64,000 nucleotides of DNA from Deuterostichococcus epilithicus (Eukaryota > Chlorophyta > Trebouxiophyceae > Prasiolales > Stichococcaceae). The position numbers and the translations under genes were made by a program. Under the pieces are notes generated by a model. The model did no database searches. It was not told where the DNA came from and saw only the letters and a list, made by a program, of their open reading frames with translations. How positions within the stretch are numbered: the first letter of the stretch is position 1; every line of letters begins with the position of its first letter. Of this stretch, positions 32,441-44,800 are shown in pieces. The stretch covers positions 1,860,012-1,924,011 of the forward strand of contig JAVTLE010000004.1 in assembly GCA_033439295.1 (NCBI GenBank), given 5' to 3'.

Positions 32441-35249
32441 ATGATGCCAGCTCCAGGCACGACGGAGGATGCAGCACTGGGCGCTGTGCTCGGCGCGTTC
32501 GTCGGAGACGCTGCAGGTGGCAAGCGACAGCAACTGCTCACGTCACTGCCTCCAGCCTGCGTATAGCCCTTTGCACTGGAGCGCCAGGGACATGGGTGCG
32601 TGCATCGGGAGCTTCAATTGCATGCTGTGGAACCGTACAGGAGCGGTGCTGGAGTTCCAGCAGACGGTCAGTTCGAAGGAGGTGCAGCAGGCGCTGACGT
32701 TCCCAGGCGGCGGCGTGCATGCCGTCGGGCGCGGCCAGGTGAGCGTCCCTGTTGGCGCCGCCCCGGCGTAGTCCCACAGGCAGGCAGCACAGCATGCGAG
32801 CCATGTTGCTCCAGTGTCAGCTGTGGTCAGGATGGATGCTGCACAGCTCGAGCCCTTCAAGCTCCTCCCATCGCTCGCTGCGCCAGATCACGGATGACAG
32901 CGAGATGGCCTTGTGCCTGGCGCGCGGGCTGCGAGCAACGCCGCCGCCGGCGTTCCCCGCCGCCGCAGTCGCCGGCGAATACGTCAACTGGGCCGAGGGG
33001 CCGCCGCAGCCCTTCGACATGGGTGAGCGCCAGGAACGAGCCAGCAGTCGGCAGGTGTCGATGCACGGCAGCGACCACAAGCCTGGGAGGATTGGCACCG
33101 ACCGTGCAGTTGCTCATGGGGGCCGGCCGCCTTCATTTCTACAGGAGCAGAGGGATGACATAGGAGTACCTGATGCAATCTCTTCGCCAGCAGAGCCAGC
33201 TTCTGCGTGGCGCATTCGCGCCTCTGGTGCCTGCACCGTCTGGAGAAAGCAGGCTGCAGCCCTCAGACATCGGCACAACATGTGCGGATGAACACTTGAA
33301 ACCTACGGTGGTCGTGCATCATTGCTTCTCACTGTGCAGGCATCACGACCCGCAACGCGCTGCTGCCGGGAGTGGCCGCCAAGGCGCGGGCGGCGGAGGA
33401 CGGCGATGCGGCGCCCGATGCCGATGCGGTGCTGCGCCTTGTTGACATTGCAGCCGACCGGGTGCCGCCGCTGTACTCTGTTCCCAAACAGTGCTGGACG
33501 CCTGATCGTACTTGATGCGTGCTGGCTGCGCAGCTCAGGGCGATGCACTCGGGGCAGCTGCCGCACAGATCGCCACGATGGAGGCGGTCCAGTGCACTGC
33601 ATGCTCTTTGCGGGCGGGTGTTACCCAATGCAGCGCTCGCGGCGGCCGCGAAAACCTTGCTGCTGCCACAAGTGCTGCACAGGGCGCCAGCTCTGACATT
33701 TAGACCCCCGCTGCCGCATGCCATGCCGCAGGACAACCAGGGGTCCAAGGCGAACGGCGCGCTGATGCGGGCGACGCCGCTGGCGGTGTGGGGTCACCGG
33801 CTCGGCGCTGAGCGGCTGGCGGCCGCCGCGCGGGCGGACTGCCGGCTGACTCATCCCAACCAGTCGTGCCAGGCAAGACGAAACGTCACGAAGCCGACCT
33901 GGCACGTGGCAGTCTGTGGTCAAGGCCCTGCCTGCCGGCACCAGTCACTGCAGTCCCACATCAGCCAGTGTCGGACGTTGCCGCCTGCGCAGAGCTGCTC
34001 GAAGCACTGCGAAGGCTCTGGTGCGGCCGGCCGGTACGGAGCACCGTCCTGCCGCCCTGACACCTGGCCGCCATACAACACGCAGGACGCAAATGCAGCG
34101 TACGTCATCGCGGCGGCGGCGCTCATCCGGCGGCCAGGCGACGCAGCAGGCGCGGCGGCGGCAGCGGACGGCTGGGGGAAGGCGCATGCATGCCCGGAGG
34201 TGCGCGGCTGGCTGGAGGAGAGCCGGGAGCCTGGGCCGGGCCCCGACTGCGACCAGCAGATCGGCTTTGTGCGCTGGGGCTTTGTGCACGCTTTCAGGTG
34301 CGGTTAGGGATTAGGGTTTGTCCTGCTCTGAGCTGGGGGACTGCCCTGCCCCACGAACCACGCGCTGCTGCGCTGTGGTGGCGCGTCCAGTCGGTCGGAA
34401 GGCTTGCTGTGTGTTCGCTTGCTGTGTGTTCGCTGCCGCATTAAATGGGTGCTAATGGCGGAATGTTCAAGCGCCCAGAATCTGCACATGCAGCACCCTG
34501 AGGCGGCGCGACAATGGCATCGTCGAGGCTGGTGTGATCCGCCCGTGCCTAGCAGATGGCTTCCGTGGCTGTGGCGCAGGCTGCTGCGACGGACGTGCCG
34601 CTTCGAGGGGGCTCTGGAAGGCATCCTGCTGCGCGGCGGGGACACAGACACCAATGCAGGTTCACTCGCAGCTGGAAGCGACACGCCGCCTACAGCTCCT
34701 GCTGCTGCTTGCGTGTCAAGCCTGCCTGCGTCGCCTCAGAACATCGAACACTGTGTAGTCTGGCACGAGCCTGTGCTGCTGGTTGCGGGCCAAGCCTGCC
34801 TGCATCGCATCGGAACCTCCAGCACGGCTCATGCTGGCACACCACGACGAACATTGCCTCTCTGGACAGCGCACCTCTTTCTCGTGGCTTGTTGGTGGCT
34901 CTGCCTGTTCGTGGTCCCTGACTGATTGCTGCCGAAGTGCGCCGCAGCGATCGTGGGTGGCCTGCTGGGCGCGCTGTGGGGCGCCAGCAGCATCCCCGCG
35001 GCCTGGCGGCAGGCGGTGCTTGGCCGGACGGCCGCCAGCGCCGGCGTCGAGCGGCCGGAGTGGCTGCTGCCGGGGCAGCTGCCCGGGCTGGTCGACGAGC
35101 TGCTGGCGCTGGCGCGGGAGGGGGATGGCGAGGGTTCAGCCGCAACGGATGGCGGCGGTGATCCGGACGTGGCGGCAGAGGCGGCGGCGCATGCGGCGGC
35201 CGAGGAGCAGCGGGCGCAGAAGGCGCGGCTGGCTGCCGCTGGGTTTTGA
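32441..35249 (+). CDS. ADP-ribosylglycohydrolase family protein
   Basis: Eight exons (32441-32516, 32641-32738, 32887-33022, 33340-33461, 33732-33872, 34086-34297, 34580-34659, 34948-35249) join in phase to give 388 aa. The family blocks appear in order: GAVLGAFVGDAAG with AVLEF at the first junction, then ITDDSEMALCLARGL (the first metal-binding T-D-D/S motif), GSKANGALMRATPLAVW, THPNQSCQDANAAYVIA and LLRGGDTDTNAAIVGGLLGAL (the second metal-binding DTDTN motif). These enzymes use two magnesium ions to cleave ADP-ribose from proteins or small molecules. The exact substrate is open. The C-terminal 50 residues are Ala/Glu-rich. The intron after exon 5 has a GC donor (CCAG|GCAAGA), forced by the conserved SCQDANAAY junction. 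The donor of exon 4 (CGG|GTGCCG) is a weaker choice. Confidence 0.93.
34702..34850 (+). repeat. about 75-bp tandem duplication in an intron
   Basis: Inside intron 34660-34947 of the ADP-ribosylglycohydrolase gene, TGCGTGTCAAGCCTGCCTGC and TGCGGGCCAAGCCTGCCTGC start two diverged head-to-tail units about 75 bp apart. It is not related to a flanking exon. A smaller 16-bp duplication (TTGCTGTGTGTTCGC) lies at 34406-34435 in the preceding intron. Confidence 0.8.
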
Positions 35250-35866
35250 GCCTCGGGCCGTGGTCTGGAAGACGATGAGATCCGGCGTGAAGGATGCGGC
35301 TGGTGGCTGCGTGTCAGCTTGGTATGCTTTCGGCCTCTTCAAGCGTGTGTCATCAGATACTACTGCCGTTGTCTGCTGTGAAGGGCTGGAAGCTCATCTA
35401 GAGGGGGCATCCTCGAAATTCCGTGGCACAGACAATTTCCGGCGTCAGGGCTTGTCGACGTGTTACAGACAACATTAGACGACATGCAACGCCTAGCCGC
35501 ACTACACTACACACCTTAAAAAAACACACCATCTGATGCTGACAAATCTGAACCCTGGACCGACATGCCATTGCAAAATTGTCCCGCCAATGCCTGGATA
35601 CATTTGAGCACACGTTCGTCCAAGACATTGCAAGTGATTCTAGATATGGACATGCAAAATGTGTGCCCAGTGGCTGATGACGCGACGCCTGAATGTGGGT
35701 ACAGCTCCGGTTGGATGCCCACAACACGGCTGGGCCTGTTCTCATCTCATGGCGGCCGCTAAAGCTGCTGTTCGTGTGCACCCATCATCTCACACAGCGC
35801 TGCCGGCAACGCCTGCCTGGCGCTGCTTGCCAGGCACTGCCCACAAGGCACATCCTAGTCATGCTG
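35250..35866. other. convergent 3' flank, ADP-ribosylglycohydrolase and POLQ genes
   Basis: About 615 bp between two gene ends, with an A-rich stretch near 35518. No coding exon or RNA gene was recognised. Confidence 0.45.
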
Positions 35867-38800
35867 TCACAGCGGCGGCAGGCGGTACTCGGTCAGCTCG
35901 CCCCAGCTCGGGCCTACGCGCAGCTTGACGGGCATCGGCAGCGATCTACCGGGCGTCCCGCCCGGCCCCGACGGCAGCACCATTGGCAGAGCCTCCTCCT
36001 GTGTGTCAGTGGAACAGGGTTTGAAGAGGATCTTCAGAAATGCCAAGCGGACCGCAGTGTTCACCTTCTCCAGCCACATGAGCCCAGCTGCTACACGAAC
36101 GGGCTGCAGCTGCTGGGGCCTGCTGGCACTGGCCGCAGGCGCCGTTTAAAGCAGCTGACAAAAGTGGCAAGGCATCAGAGCAAGGGCTTATGATTGTGTA
36201 GCCCAGATATTTGTACCTTCAATCCAAGAACGATGCGCACCTCCATGATGCGCTTGACAAGACGCGCCGCGTGCGGCAACACATCCTCCCGCGCCTCGAA
36301 CACGAGCTCGTCGTGCACCTGCACATAAGGAGGGATTCATAATGGTTCTGCAGGTCAGGCCAGCAGGGTGATCAGGCGTGGCTGTCAGCTGTTTCACCTC
36401 CAGCAGCTGGAGGGGCCGGCACTCGGCGCCGGCGCCGATTACGCTGCGAGAGGGTGTGTTTCCCAGGCAGGATCACCACAACTAACCCGTGACTTGTTCT
36501 GGGAGTTCGGTCAGGCAGAACAGTAAGGAGGCACGCTCGCTTCGACGCAATGCAGGGCGTTTGAGAGTCTGGGGCAGCAGGCCGCGGCGCGCTGACCATG
36601 TGCACGATGCGGCAGGTGGCGGGCGGCAGCTGCGTGCGCAGCGCCCGCTGCAGCAGCACCATCGCTGTCTTCAGCTTGTCAGCGCCGGAGCCCTGGCACA
36701 CCGAGTTGATGGCGGCGCGCTCGTCCTTGGACCGCTTGCCTGCAGCAGCGCGAGTTTGCAGGGCGGTGGAGGTCGAAGGTGTTTGTGATCGGAACATCGG
36801 CGTCTGGGGGACAGAGTACCGGCAGCAAACTTGCGTGCGACTGCAGCCAATGTCCCTGTCCAGGAGTGGGGAACGCAACAAGCAGTTGCACAGCCCGCTG
36901 GCTGCGATGAGCTGCCTGCAAGGCAACTTTTGCGCTGTGACGCAAGACAATCAGATCGGATGGCGAGCAGGTCCAGCAAGGCCGGACAGGCTTCCTTGAC
37001 GGCCGCACCCGAGTCGGCGGATGTGAGGTTGGGGAAGTAGTGGCGCCGCCCGCCGAGGGTGCGGACCCAGGCGGTGCGGCGGCCCTCCGCCAGCAGCGCC
37101 TCCCGCCACCGCCTGATGCCGGGCACCGCCGCCAGGAAGGCGTCCGACCGACGCTCCGCCTCGCGCCGCGTGCACTGCGCAGCAATGCCGGGGGCGGGGT
37201 GTGCACGAGGATGCGCTGGTGTTCGATTTGGCAGTACGGCTGCCAGCTGTTTGTGAGAAAAAGGCAGCAACCTGAGGCAGCAACCGGAGAACTCCTGGAG
37301 CCTGGCCATGCATCAGCCACCTGCATGTCCTTGGCGAGCCTGCCGGCGCCCATGCCGAACAGCAAGCCATACGACATCGTCTTGGCGTGTTCCCGCTGCT
37401 CCGGCTGAACCTGCAGCATCACATGAGCATAGTTCTGAAAGACACTTGACGCAGAGCAGGCCTGCGGCCTGACAGTAGGTGCAGTGCAGCGCGAGACCCA
37501 GAGGGCCTGCACGGCCGTGCGACAGCACGAGGCCGGGGGATGCGGGCCGGTGACCTTGAGAGTTGCTGCAAAACGCAAGTGCGGCATGGCTGACAGCCGA
37601 GCACCGCGTGTTCAGGGCTTGCGCCGCGGCACCTGGCTGAGCGGCGTGCCGAGCCACACAGAGGCCAGCTGCGAGAAGGGGTCCTGCCCCGCGTCTGACA
37701 GCAGCCGCCACATGTTCTCCTCGCGCGCCAGGAACGTCATGATGCGCAGCTGCGCGAGGAAGGACACACCCGCTACATCAGCTACACCCTCCATCCTTCG
37801 TCAGGGCAGTCTTGCTTGGCGCTCAGCGTACTGTCCGAGGCATGCCACAGCAGCAGCACAGCAGTGCAGCAGTGCAGCTTCGATGGACAACCACATGGCG
37901 ACCAGAGGGTGGACGGCCATGGACGGTCAGCAAAGTGCTGCAAACGTGGAATCGGCAACTGCTGGTGGATGTCCGCACCTCCATCTGCGACCAGTCGGCC
38001 GACAGCAGCAGCCAGCCGAGTGGCGCCACAAACACCGACCTGCACGGTGCACAGATGTCTGGGCGTCATAGTCATAAACCACATACACCACCTCATGCAC
38101 CGTTTGCTGGGCAGGTCTGGGCACGGGTTGCAGGGGCAGTTCCTCGGCACATACCCGGGCATCTGGCAGGTGGGAGGGTCGCGCAGTGGCAGGAGAGGGT
38201 CGCAGCGCGGCGCCGCATGCGCCAAGGCAGTGGCCATGCAAACGATGCTTGTGCTCCCCACCTCAGGTTTAAATCCTCAACCCACCTCAGGTTGGCCTCG
38301 TGGTCGCGGTGCGTCACAGCGCTGCGGTCTGACAGCGGCGTGACCGCCTGCGTGAGCGGCACGCTGAAGGCGCGCGGGCGAGGCATGCACTGCAGGTTCA
38401 GCTCGTCCATGGCGAAGCGCCCGGTGCTGGTCATCGTCTGGTTGAAGCGCGTCTGCAGCCGCCGCAGCACCCGCTGCGAGAAGCCGACCGCCTGCATTCG
38501 GCGGCACATGCGGGGTGGTGTTCCAAACAATTACATGTGTGCATGGTGCCCCTGCCGAAGCTGCTTGCACCTCGAGAAACGTGTCAGCTCTTTCCATTGA
38601 AGGCGACAATCGAGCCCCAGTTGAGCACTGCCTGCAGATTGCTCGACGTCTCAGCAGCAACCACGAACACCCGAGCGTCGGCCGGTGGTGCCGCCACCAA
38701 CCAATGCAAGTTTCTCAGGTCGAAGCGCACGGAAAGCTTGGGCAAGAGTGACAGCGCAGCTTCTGCTTGCTCATACCCTGCCAACGGGCGAGGGCAGGCT

Positions 38801-41800
38801 GCCCAGCGCCTGCGAGTTGAGGCGCTGGCTGGGGGAGTGCGCCGGCGTCGCGTCCGCCGCCGCAGTGTCCACCTGCTTGGTCAGGTCCTGCGCACATTGC
38901 ACGCCCGTGTTTGCTCAGAGTTTGCACGCCCGTGTTTGCTCAGGGGTTGCACCAGATGAAGGCGGACACAATTTGAAAGAGGGTATGAACGGTGAACATG
39001 CCGCGGCACGCGGCCCGCCAGTGGTCCGTTGGCAGTTCGAACCGTCTTTGCCAGCGCCATGTCTGCAGCAGGGCAGGGCTGCTGCGGCTTTCGTGCGCCG
39101 CGTGTGTGACCAGCAGCCCATGGTCGTCGTCACGTGCCAGCACTGGTGCGCCCCGCGGCAGGGGGCGCACCTCGATGAAGCCGCTCAGCAGCTTTTCGAT
39201 CTTGCGGTGCTCCCACACCAGGCGTGGCGCGGCGGTGCGCCGGTCGGCAGGGTCCTCCGCCTCCATGAGCTCCTCCAGGGCCTCCGCCTGCAGCGTGTGC
39301 AAGACTGGGCTGATGCAGAACGACAAGTTGTTGTCAGGGGTGCAGTGCTGCTGGTGCACAGCATGAAACTCTAATGTCTCAGCCTCCATTGGCTGCTGCA
39401 GGGCCTCCGTCTGGGGGTGAAGCACAGCTGCAGCAGAATGTGCTGTGGGTGCAGCACTCGTGTGTGCACATTCACTTGTGATCGTGCAGAAGCATACGAC
39501 TTCTCCCCACATGCCTGGCAGAATAACACCATGAGCTCCTCACCTTGGTGGACCAATCGCCAGACTTGTTCCGGTTTGCAGACGGCGGCGGCGGCAGCGC
39601 CAGGTGCACAAACAGCAGGTCGTGGCAGTCGCCGACGTTGCCCAGGCTAAATTTGCGGAAGGGTTTGGGGTTTCCGGCATCCGCAGCAATGGCCTCCGCC
39701 GCCTCCTGCAGCTCCGCCATTCGGCGTTCCAGCGGCGGCCTGCATGCAGATGAATGCGGCACAATGAGGCGGCACGATGCAGCGGCAAGGCATAACGACA
39801 GATTCGAGTTATGATCTTTCACACCTTCGCAATGGGCAAATTCTTACAACCCCGGGGCAGCCGCCTCCAGCCGCATCCTGCTCAGCCGCCAATGTCACTG
39901 GGGAACGATGCTGTTCAGAGGTATATGCTCATGTGCTCAATGCCAGGAATGCACGGGGGCACACTGCCCACATGCTGGGCCCGCCAGACTGAAAGCGCCC
40001 TGTGCATGCATGCCGCAGCCTGGCGCTGCCACAGCTGGCGCAGCCACAGCTTGCACACCACATCTGCCAGCACACCAGGAACGCTGCAGTCCGCGTGCCC
40101 GCTTCGTCGCGGTTGCTGGCATTGAGACAAGGGCAGTGGATACCGGCGCAGGACGCACCTCTGGCGGGCCAGGGCAGAGGGCGAGGCGGCGATGCCGTCG
40201 GCCTCCATGTCCGCTATCACCCGTACCACCGGCATCTCGATGCGCGCCAGCGGCTCCAGCAGCTGCTCCGTCTGCGTGGGCATGGACAGGCAACACATTC
40301 CGGCGAGTTCTCACGAGCAGGAGGCCAGCCCGGCACCGCCAAGGCTGTGCCTGCCGGCCGGCGGACTCGCCTGCTGCAAACCTGGTCCGCACCGCAGCGG
40401 CTGGACAGCGGGCGGGCCTGGTCGACAGCGCGTCCAGGACTGTCCTCATGCAGCAGGGCCTTTGCATGTCCGATCAAGTGATCCATGCTTGGACCACTCG
40501 GTCAGAAGGTCTAAGTCATGCGGCCCACCTTGAGTTAGCACCCCACCTCGAGCAGCGGGCGCAGGTAGGCATAGGCAGCCAGCGCCTGCAGTGCGGCCCT
40601 GGCGGCGGCGTTGACGTCCGTGCGCTGGACGCCCGCCGGCAGCCGCCCCCGCCAGTCGGAGCATAGCGGCGCGGCGGCGGCCACCGCAGCGTCCCGCCCC
40701 ACCCGCGCCTCCAGCAGCTGCCCCAGGCTGTACGCGTGCTTCAGGAACTTCGGCCGCGTGCTGTCACCCAGCTGCGCGGCAGACGCGTGCACCCGCCGTC
40801 GGGAGACCGAATGTCTCACAGGTGGTGCAGGAAGCGGGCTGGCACTGAGTCACATGGCAAGCAGATCACAAGCGAGCTATTCTAACATGCAACTTTCAAA
40901 CTCGACTGCGCTGCGGCATGCAGCCGTGACACTCTCGACTGCAAGGCGGCAGGGCAATGAGCGACCTGCCGCAGAGCTGTCGAATTCATCCGACGGCCAA
41001 AGTGTGAAGGCCAGCTAAAGCCCTGACAGGTGCTGCGACCTGGGCCTGCTATCTGCCAGCCAACGGACACATGCTTGTCCAGCGCTGGCAATGCGTGCGG
41101 CGGTGCAAATGGCGGGACCAGGGTCTGGCGAGGCGGCAATGGGCTGCTCATTGCACATGTCATACCCCAGCAGAAGCCGCCGCAGCAGCCAGCCAGCGGG
41201 CACGACCGTGAATCACCGTGTCGGTGCTGCCGGGCTTGTGCAGCCAGGCCGCGATGCGCACGTCGACCAGGGGGTCCCCCAGTTCCAGCCAGCCGCGGTG
41301 GCGCCTGCTCCGCCGCAGCGCCTGCAGCTGCGACTTGACATCCCACGNCACCAGAGGGGGGAGCAGATTGGGTGTGATCGAATATATAAGAAACAGCACC
41401 TAGTGGATGCGCAAGAGCGCGGCTGTGCTGGGATATGCGAGACAGCAAGCATGATATGGCTGAGTGGTTTAGTGCCCTTCGGCCAAGGCGCAGCTGTGGC
41501 AGCCAGCTTGCTGCAAGGCCCTGATCTCTACAAGTGAGCCTTGGATTGCTGCTTGTATGACTCTCTCGCATGCTCCCCAGACAGTGGCAAAAGGGCACAC
41601 CTTCTCAGCCGCAGGGCTGCGCAGGATGGCCGCCACCCGCTCGCGCCAGTCATTCCCGCTGTCCACAGGCGAGGCGCCGGCGCCGCCGCTGCCACCGGCT
41701 GCGCCTGCAGCCGTGCTACCGCCAGCCGTGCCCGCGCCGACAGGCTCCAGCACGGACAGCGGCAGGAAGTAGACTGCGGCCGCGTCCCAGGCCACCGCAA

Positions 41801-44800
41801 TGCCCCTGAGCGAGTGCTTGTCGGCAGCGAGCTCTGCACGAGCTTCCACCCAGAAGAGGGGCGAGTCAGGATTGGTGCGCGGGGAAGCTGCTTCTGTGTC
41901 TGCTCGCGCTGAGCACAGCACGGCACTGCTGTCAGAGCTTGCACATGCAGGGAGCCTCGTCAGCAGCAGAGAAGATCAATTTGCGACATGCGAGCCGGCC
42001 AAAGCGAGCCGGCTGCGGACCTGCGGCAGTGGCGACAACACCCGGCATGGGCAGCAGCAGGTTGGCCGGCGGCTCCGGTTTGGGCGGCACCGCCGGCGGG
42101 ACCGGCACCAGGCAGAAGCCAAAGCGTGATGCGGCGCCCCACGCCGTGCAGAATGCGCCCAGCTGCCCTCGCTGCACCACCACCGAGCCCTGCATGCGGA
42201 TGATTGATTCGTCTGCTGACCTGTGCCTTCTGACGCACAATGGAGGACGGTTGACCTGCAATATGCAGCTGCTAACATCGCCGGCTGCCTCGAAGCCGTG
42301 TCTGTTTACTGAGGCGGAGTCGGCTCCATGTCAGTCGCGGGGGTTCTATCCAGCTTCACGGGACCAGGTGCAGGACGCAGCTGGAGTCGGGTCAGGCAGT
42401 CAGCCATGCCTCTGCAGGGAGGACCTCCACGGCCAGCGCCGCGGGCGGCGATGCACGTGGCACGCAGCTGGGCGGTATGCGCGCGCGGGGCGCCGGCAGC
42501 GCCGGCTCGGGCTGCTCTGACGCCTGCGCCAGGTTGCCGGCGACCGCCATGTTGCCGATCTCCTCGAGGTACTTCCCTGCGGCAGCGGATTACCAAAGCA
42601 TCTGAGAACCCTTGTGTCCAGGCAGTGATCCTCAGACGATCGGAGTGACTCGGCCGGCCAAGGACAGAGCGTGACCCTCATGCTGCCAGATGAGCCGCTG
42701 CAAACTCGCAGGTCTGGAGGGTGCACACTCAGCCCCCTGCGGGCGTCACAGCATCCTGCTTCTGTTGCGTATCGTTGCGGCAGAGCGGCCAGCCTGCGGG
42801 GGGGACCTGCCACCTCCGGCTGGTGCAGCGAGCAAGTTCGTGCAGGGTCCCAGCCACCAGAGGTGACGTGTGCAAGAGAAGAGCATACTGGAGGCGGCCG
42901 CCTGATTGGCCTGCTCATCGGCGCGCTGCGCCAGCAGTTCGTGCGCCGCCTTCCAGATCTTGCGCGCCTGCATCTGCTCGTTGCCGTAGCTCTTCTTGCC
43001 CGCGCCTGCACGCAGGCACGAAGCGTGACTGCTGCACATTGCATGCTGCCGGCTTCAGCATGTAGAGACGTCCACACCTGCTGCTGTTGTTGGGGGCAGC
43101 TAGTGGATGCACAACGAGTATCTGTTAAGGCTGGCACTCTGGCGAGCACTTCTGGCGACACCAGGCTGACAGGCAGCTGGGGCACTCGGCTGATGCGCAC
43201 CTTCCTTCAAGATATTGGCGAGATCCTCCGGTGATGTCTTAGCGATACCCTCCGGCGACCGGATGCCCGCCATGAACAGCAGCCGCGCCTGCGTTGCCGC
43301 CGGCACCGATGTCACCGGAAGTCAACTAGCAGCTGGCCATCAGCCCGGGCACAGGGGGCTCGGCTGCACAAACCCAGCAGGCAACGGCCGGACACCTGCT
43401 ACATACGGCATGACGCAGCATGGAGCGGAGCTCCTTCCATGCGAGGCCATGCACGAGTTCCCGTGTCACTGGCACTGCCGCACTTGCCTTGGCGCCCTTA
43501 ACGCCCTTGACCTCCGTCAGCGCCACAATCTCCGCCCGGCATCCCCTGAACACCCGCGCCTGCAAGTGGGGGTGCAAGCAGGAGGCTGAATCGCCAAGCA
43601 CGCGCGAGGAGAATATGCTAGATTCAGGGTTCAGAGGGCGACAGCGCACACTCTCGGCAGTGTCTCTGCCGGATCCAGGGGCTCCGCCGCGGCAGCCGAC
43701 GGATGGAAGATCGCATGCCGCTGGTACTTGCAGGGCGCCAGGAGCGCCGGCCGCTCCAAGCAAACAGCTAGACGACTGGCACCACTTGCTGTCAGCACCT
43801 GAAACCCATCAGTTGCCAGCCCCAAGCCCCAACAACGCGCCTGGAACGTTGACAGCATGGCCTGCAGGCCCTCGTAGCCCATGCGCTCGCAGAAGGAGAC
43901 GACCATGGCGGCAAAGTGGCCGGAGCGATCCTGCAGCGCCTCCACCTGGCTCCGCGTCAGCTTGAAGCGCTCCACACAGGTGTCAACCGGAACCTGCGCA
44001 ACATACAGAGACTTTAGGAATGTGCTCGGCAGCTCGATGCTTCCCGCATTGCCTTCAGCGCCTCCACCTGCGACCCCGGTCGGCTTGTCAGGCACTGCGC
44101 TGCAGGGATTTCTTTGTGTCCTCAGAACCTCCAAATGTGAAAGTTCTGTGCGCCAATGCAGCGAGTCCGCCTGGCTTTGCGTCAAGTTGACGCACTGCAC
44201 GCACGAGTCTGCAAGCACCAGCGGTTGTGTCGGAAGCATGCCATCAGAACCCTCAAAATGGAAAGCACGTGTCACTCTGTGCTATGCTGCAGCGCCTCCA
44301 CCGCGGCATTCCAGCTTGATTTGCTCCAAGCAGGCGTGTTCCGACACCTGCGGCGCTGCATGACAACTTTGAACCTTGATGGAGTGGCGGTTTGTGCCAG
44401 TGGCCTCTCTCAGAGGTGTGGTGCCGAATCCTAGACGCAGGACTTGACCTGGACCCTGGCCACGTCACCCGGGGCGGTCGTCTGCGGTAGCCCTGCGCAG
44501 GCCTGACTGCCACGCCCTAAGGCGCTGAATGTGCATTCCTGGCTGTTCCACATCGTTAGCCCGAACGGCATGTATAACATAGCACAGCACAGCAGCGGTA
44601 GCGCAGCAGAGCACGCCCAGGCAGTAAGATGGGCCGCCGGGTGACAACGTGCCTCCTGTATGAGGTCCAGCAGCACCAGGGCGGCGTAGAAGCGGCGGCA
44701 CACGCGCTCCGACTCCGGATCTGGCTTGGCGGTCCTCCCAAAGCGCCGGTTTTGCAGGAAGCCCAGGTTGACGCCCACCAGTTCCCGCACCCTGGCCTGG

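Noticed and set aside
33873-34085. Possible decayed copy of exon 5 end in the ADP-ribosylglycohydrolase intron
   Set aside because: Only scattered matches around CTGCCGGC and CCAGT; not distinguishable from chance by eye.
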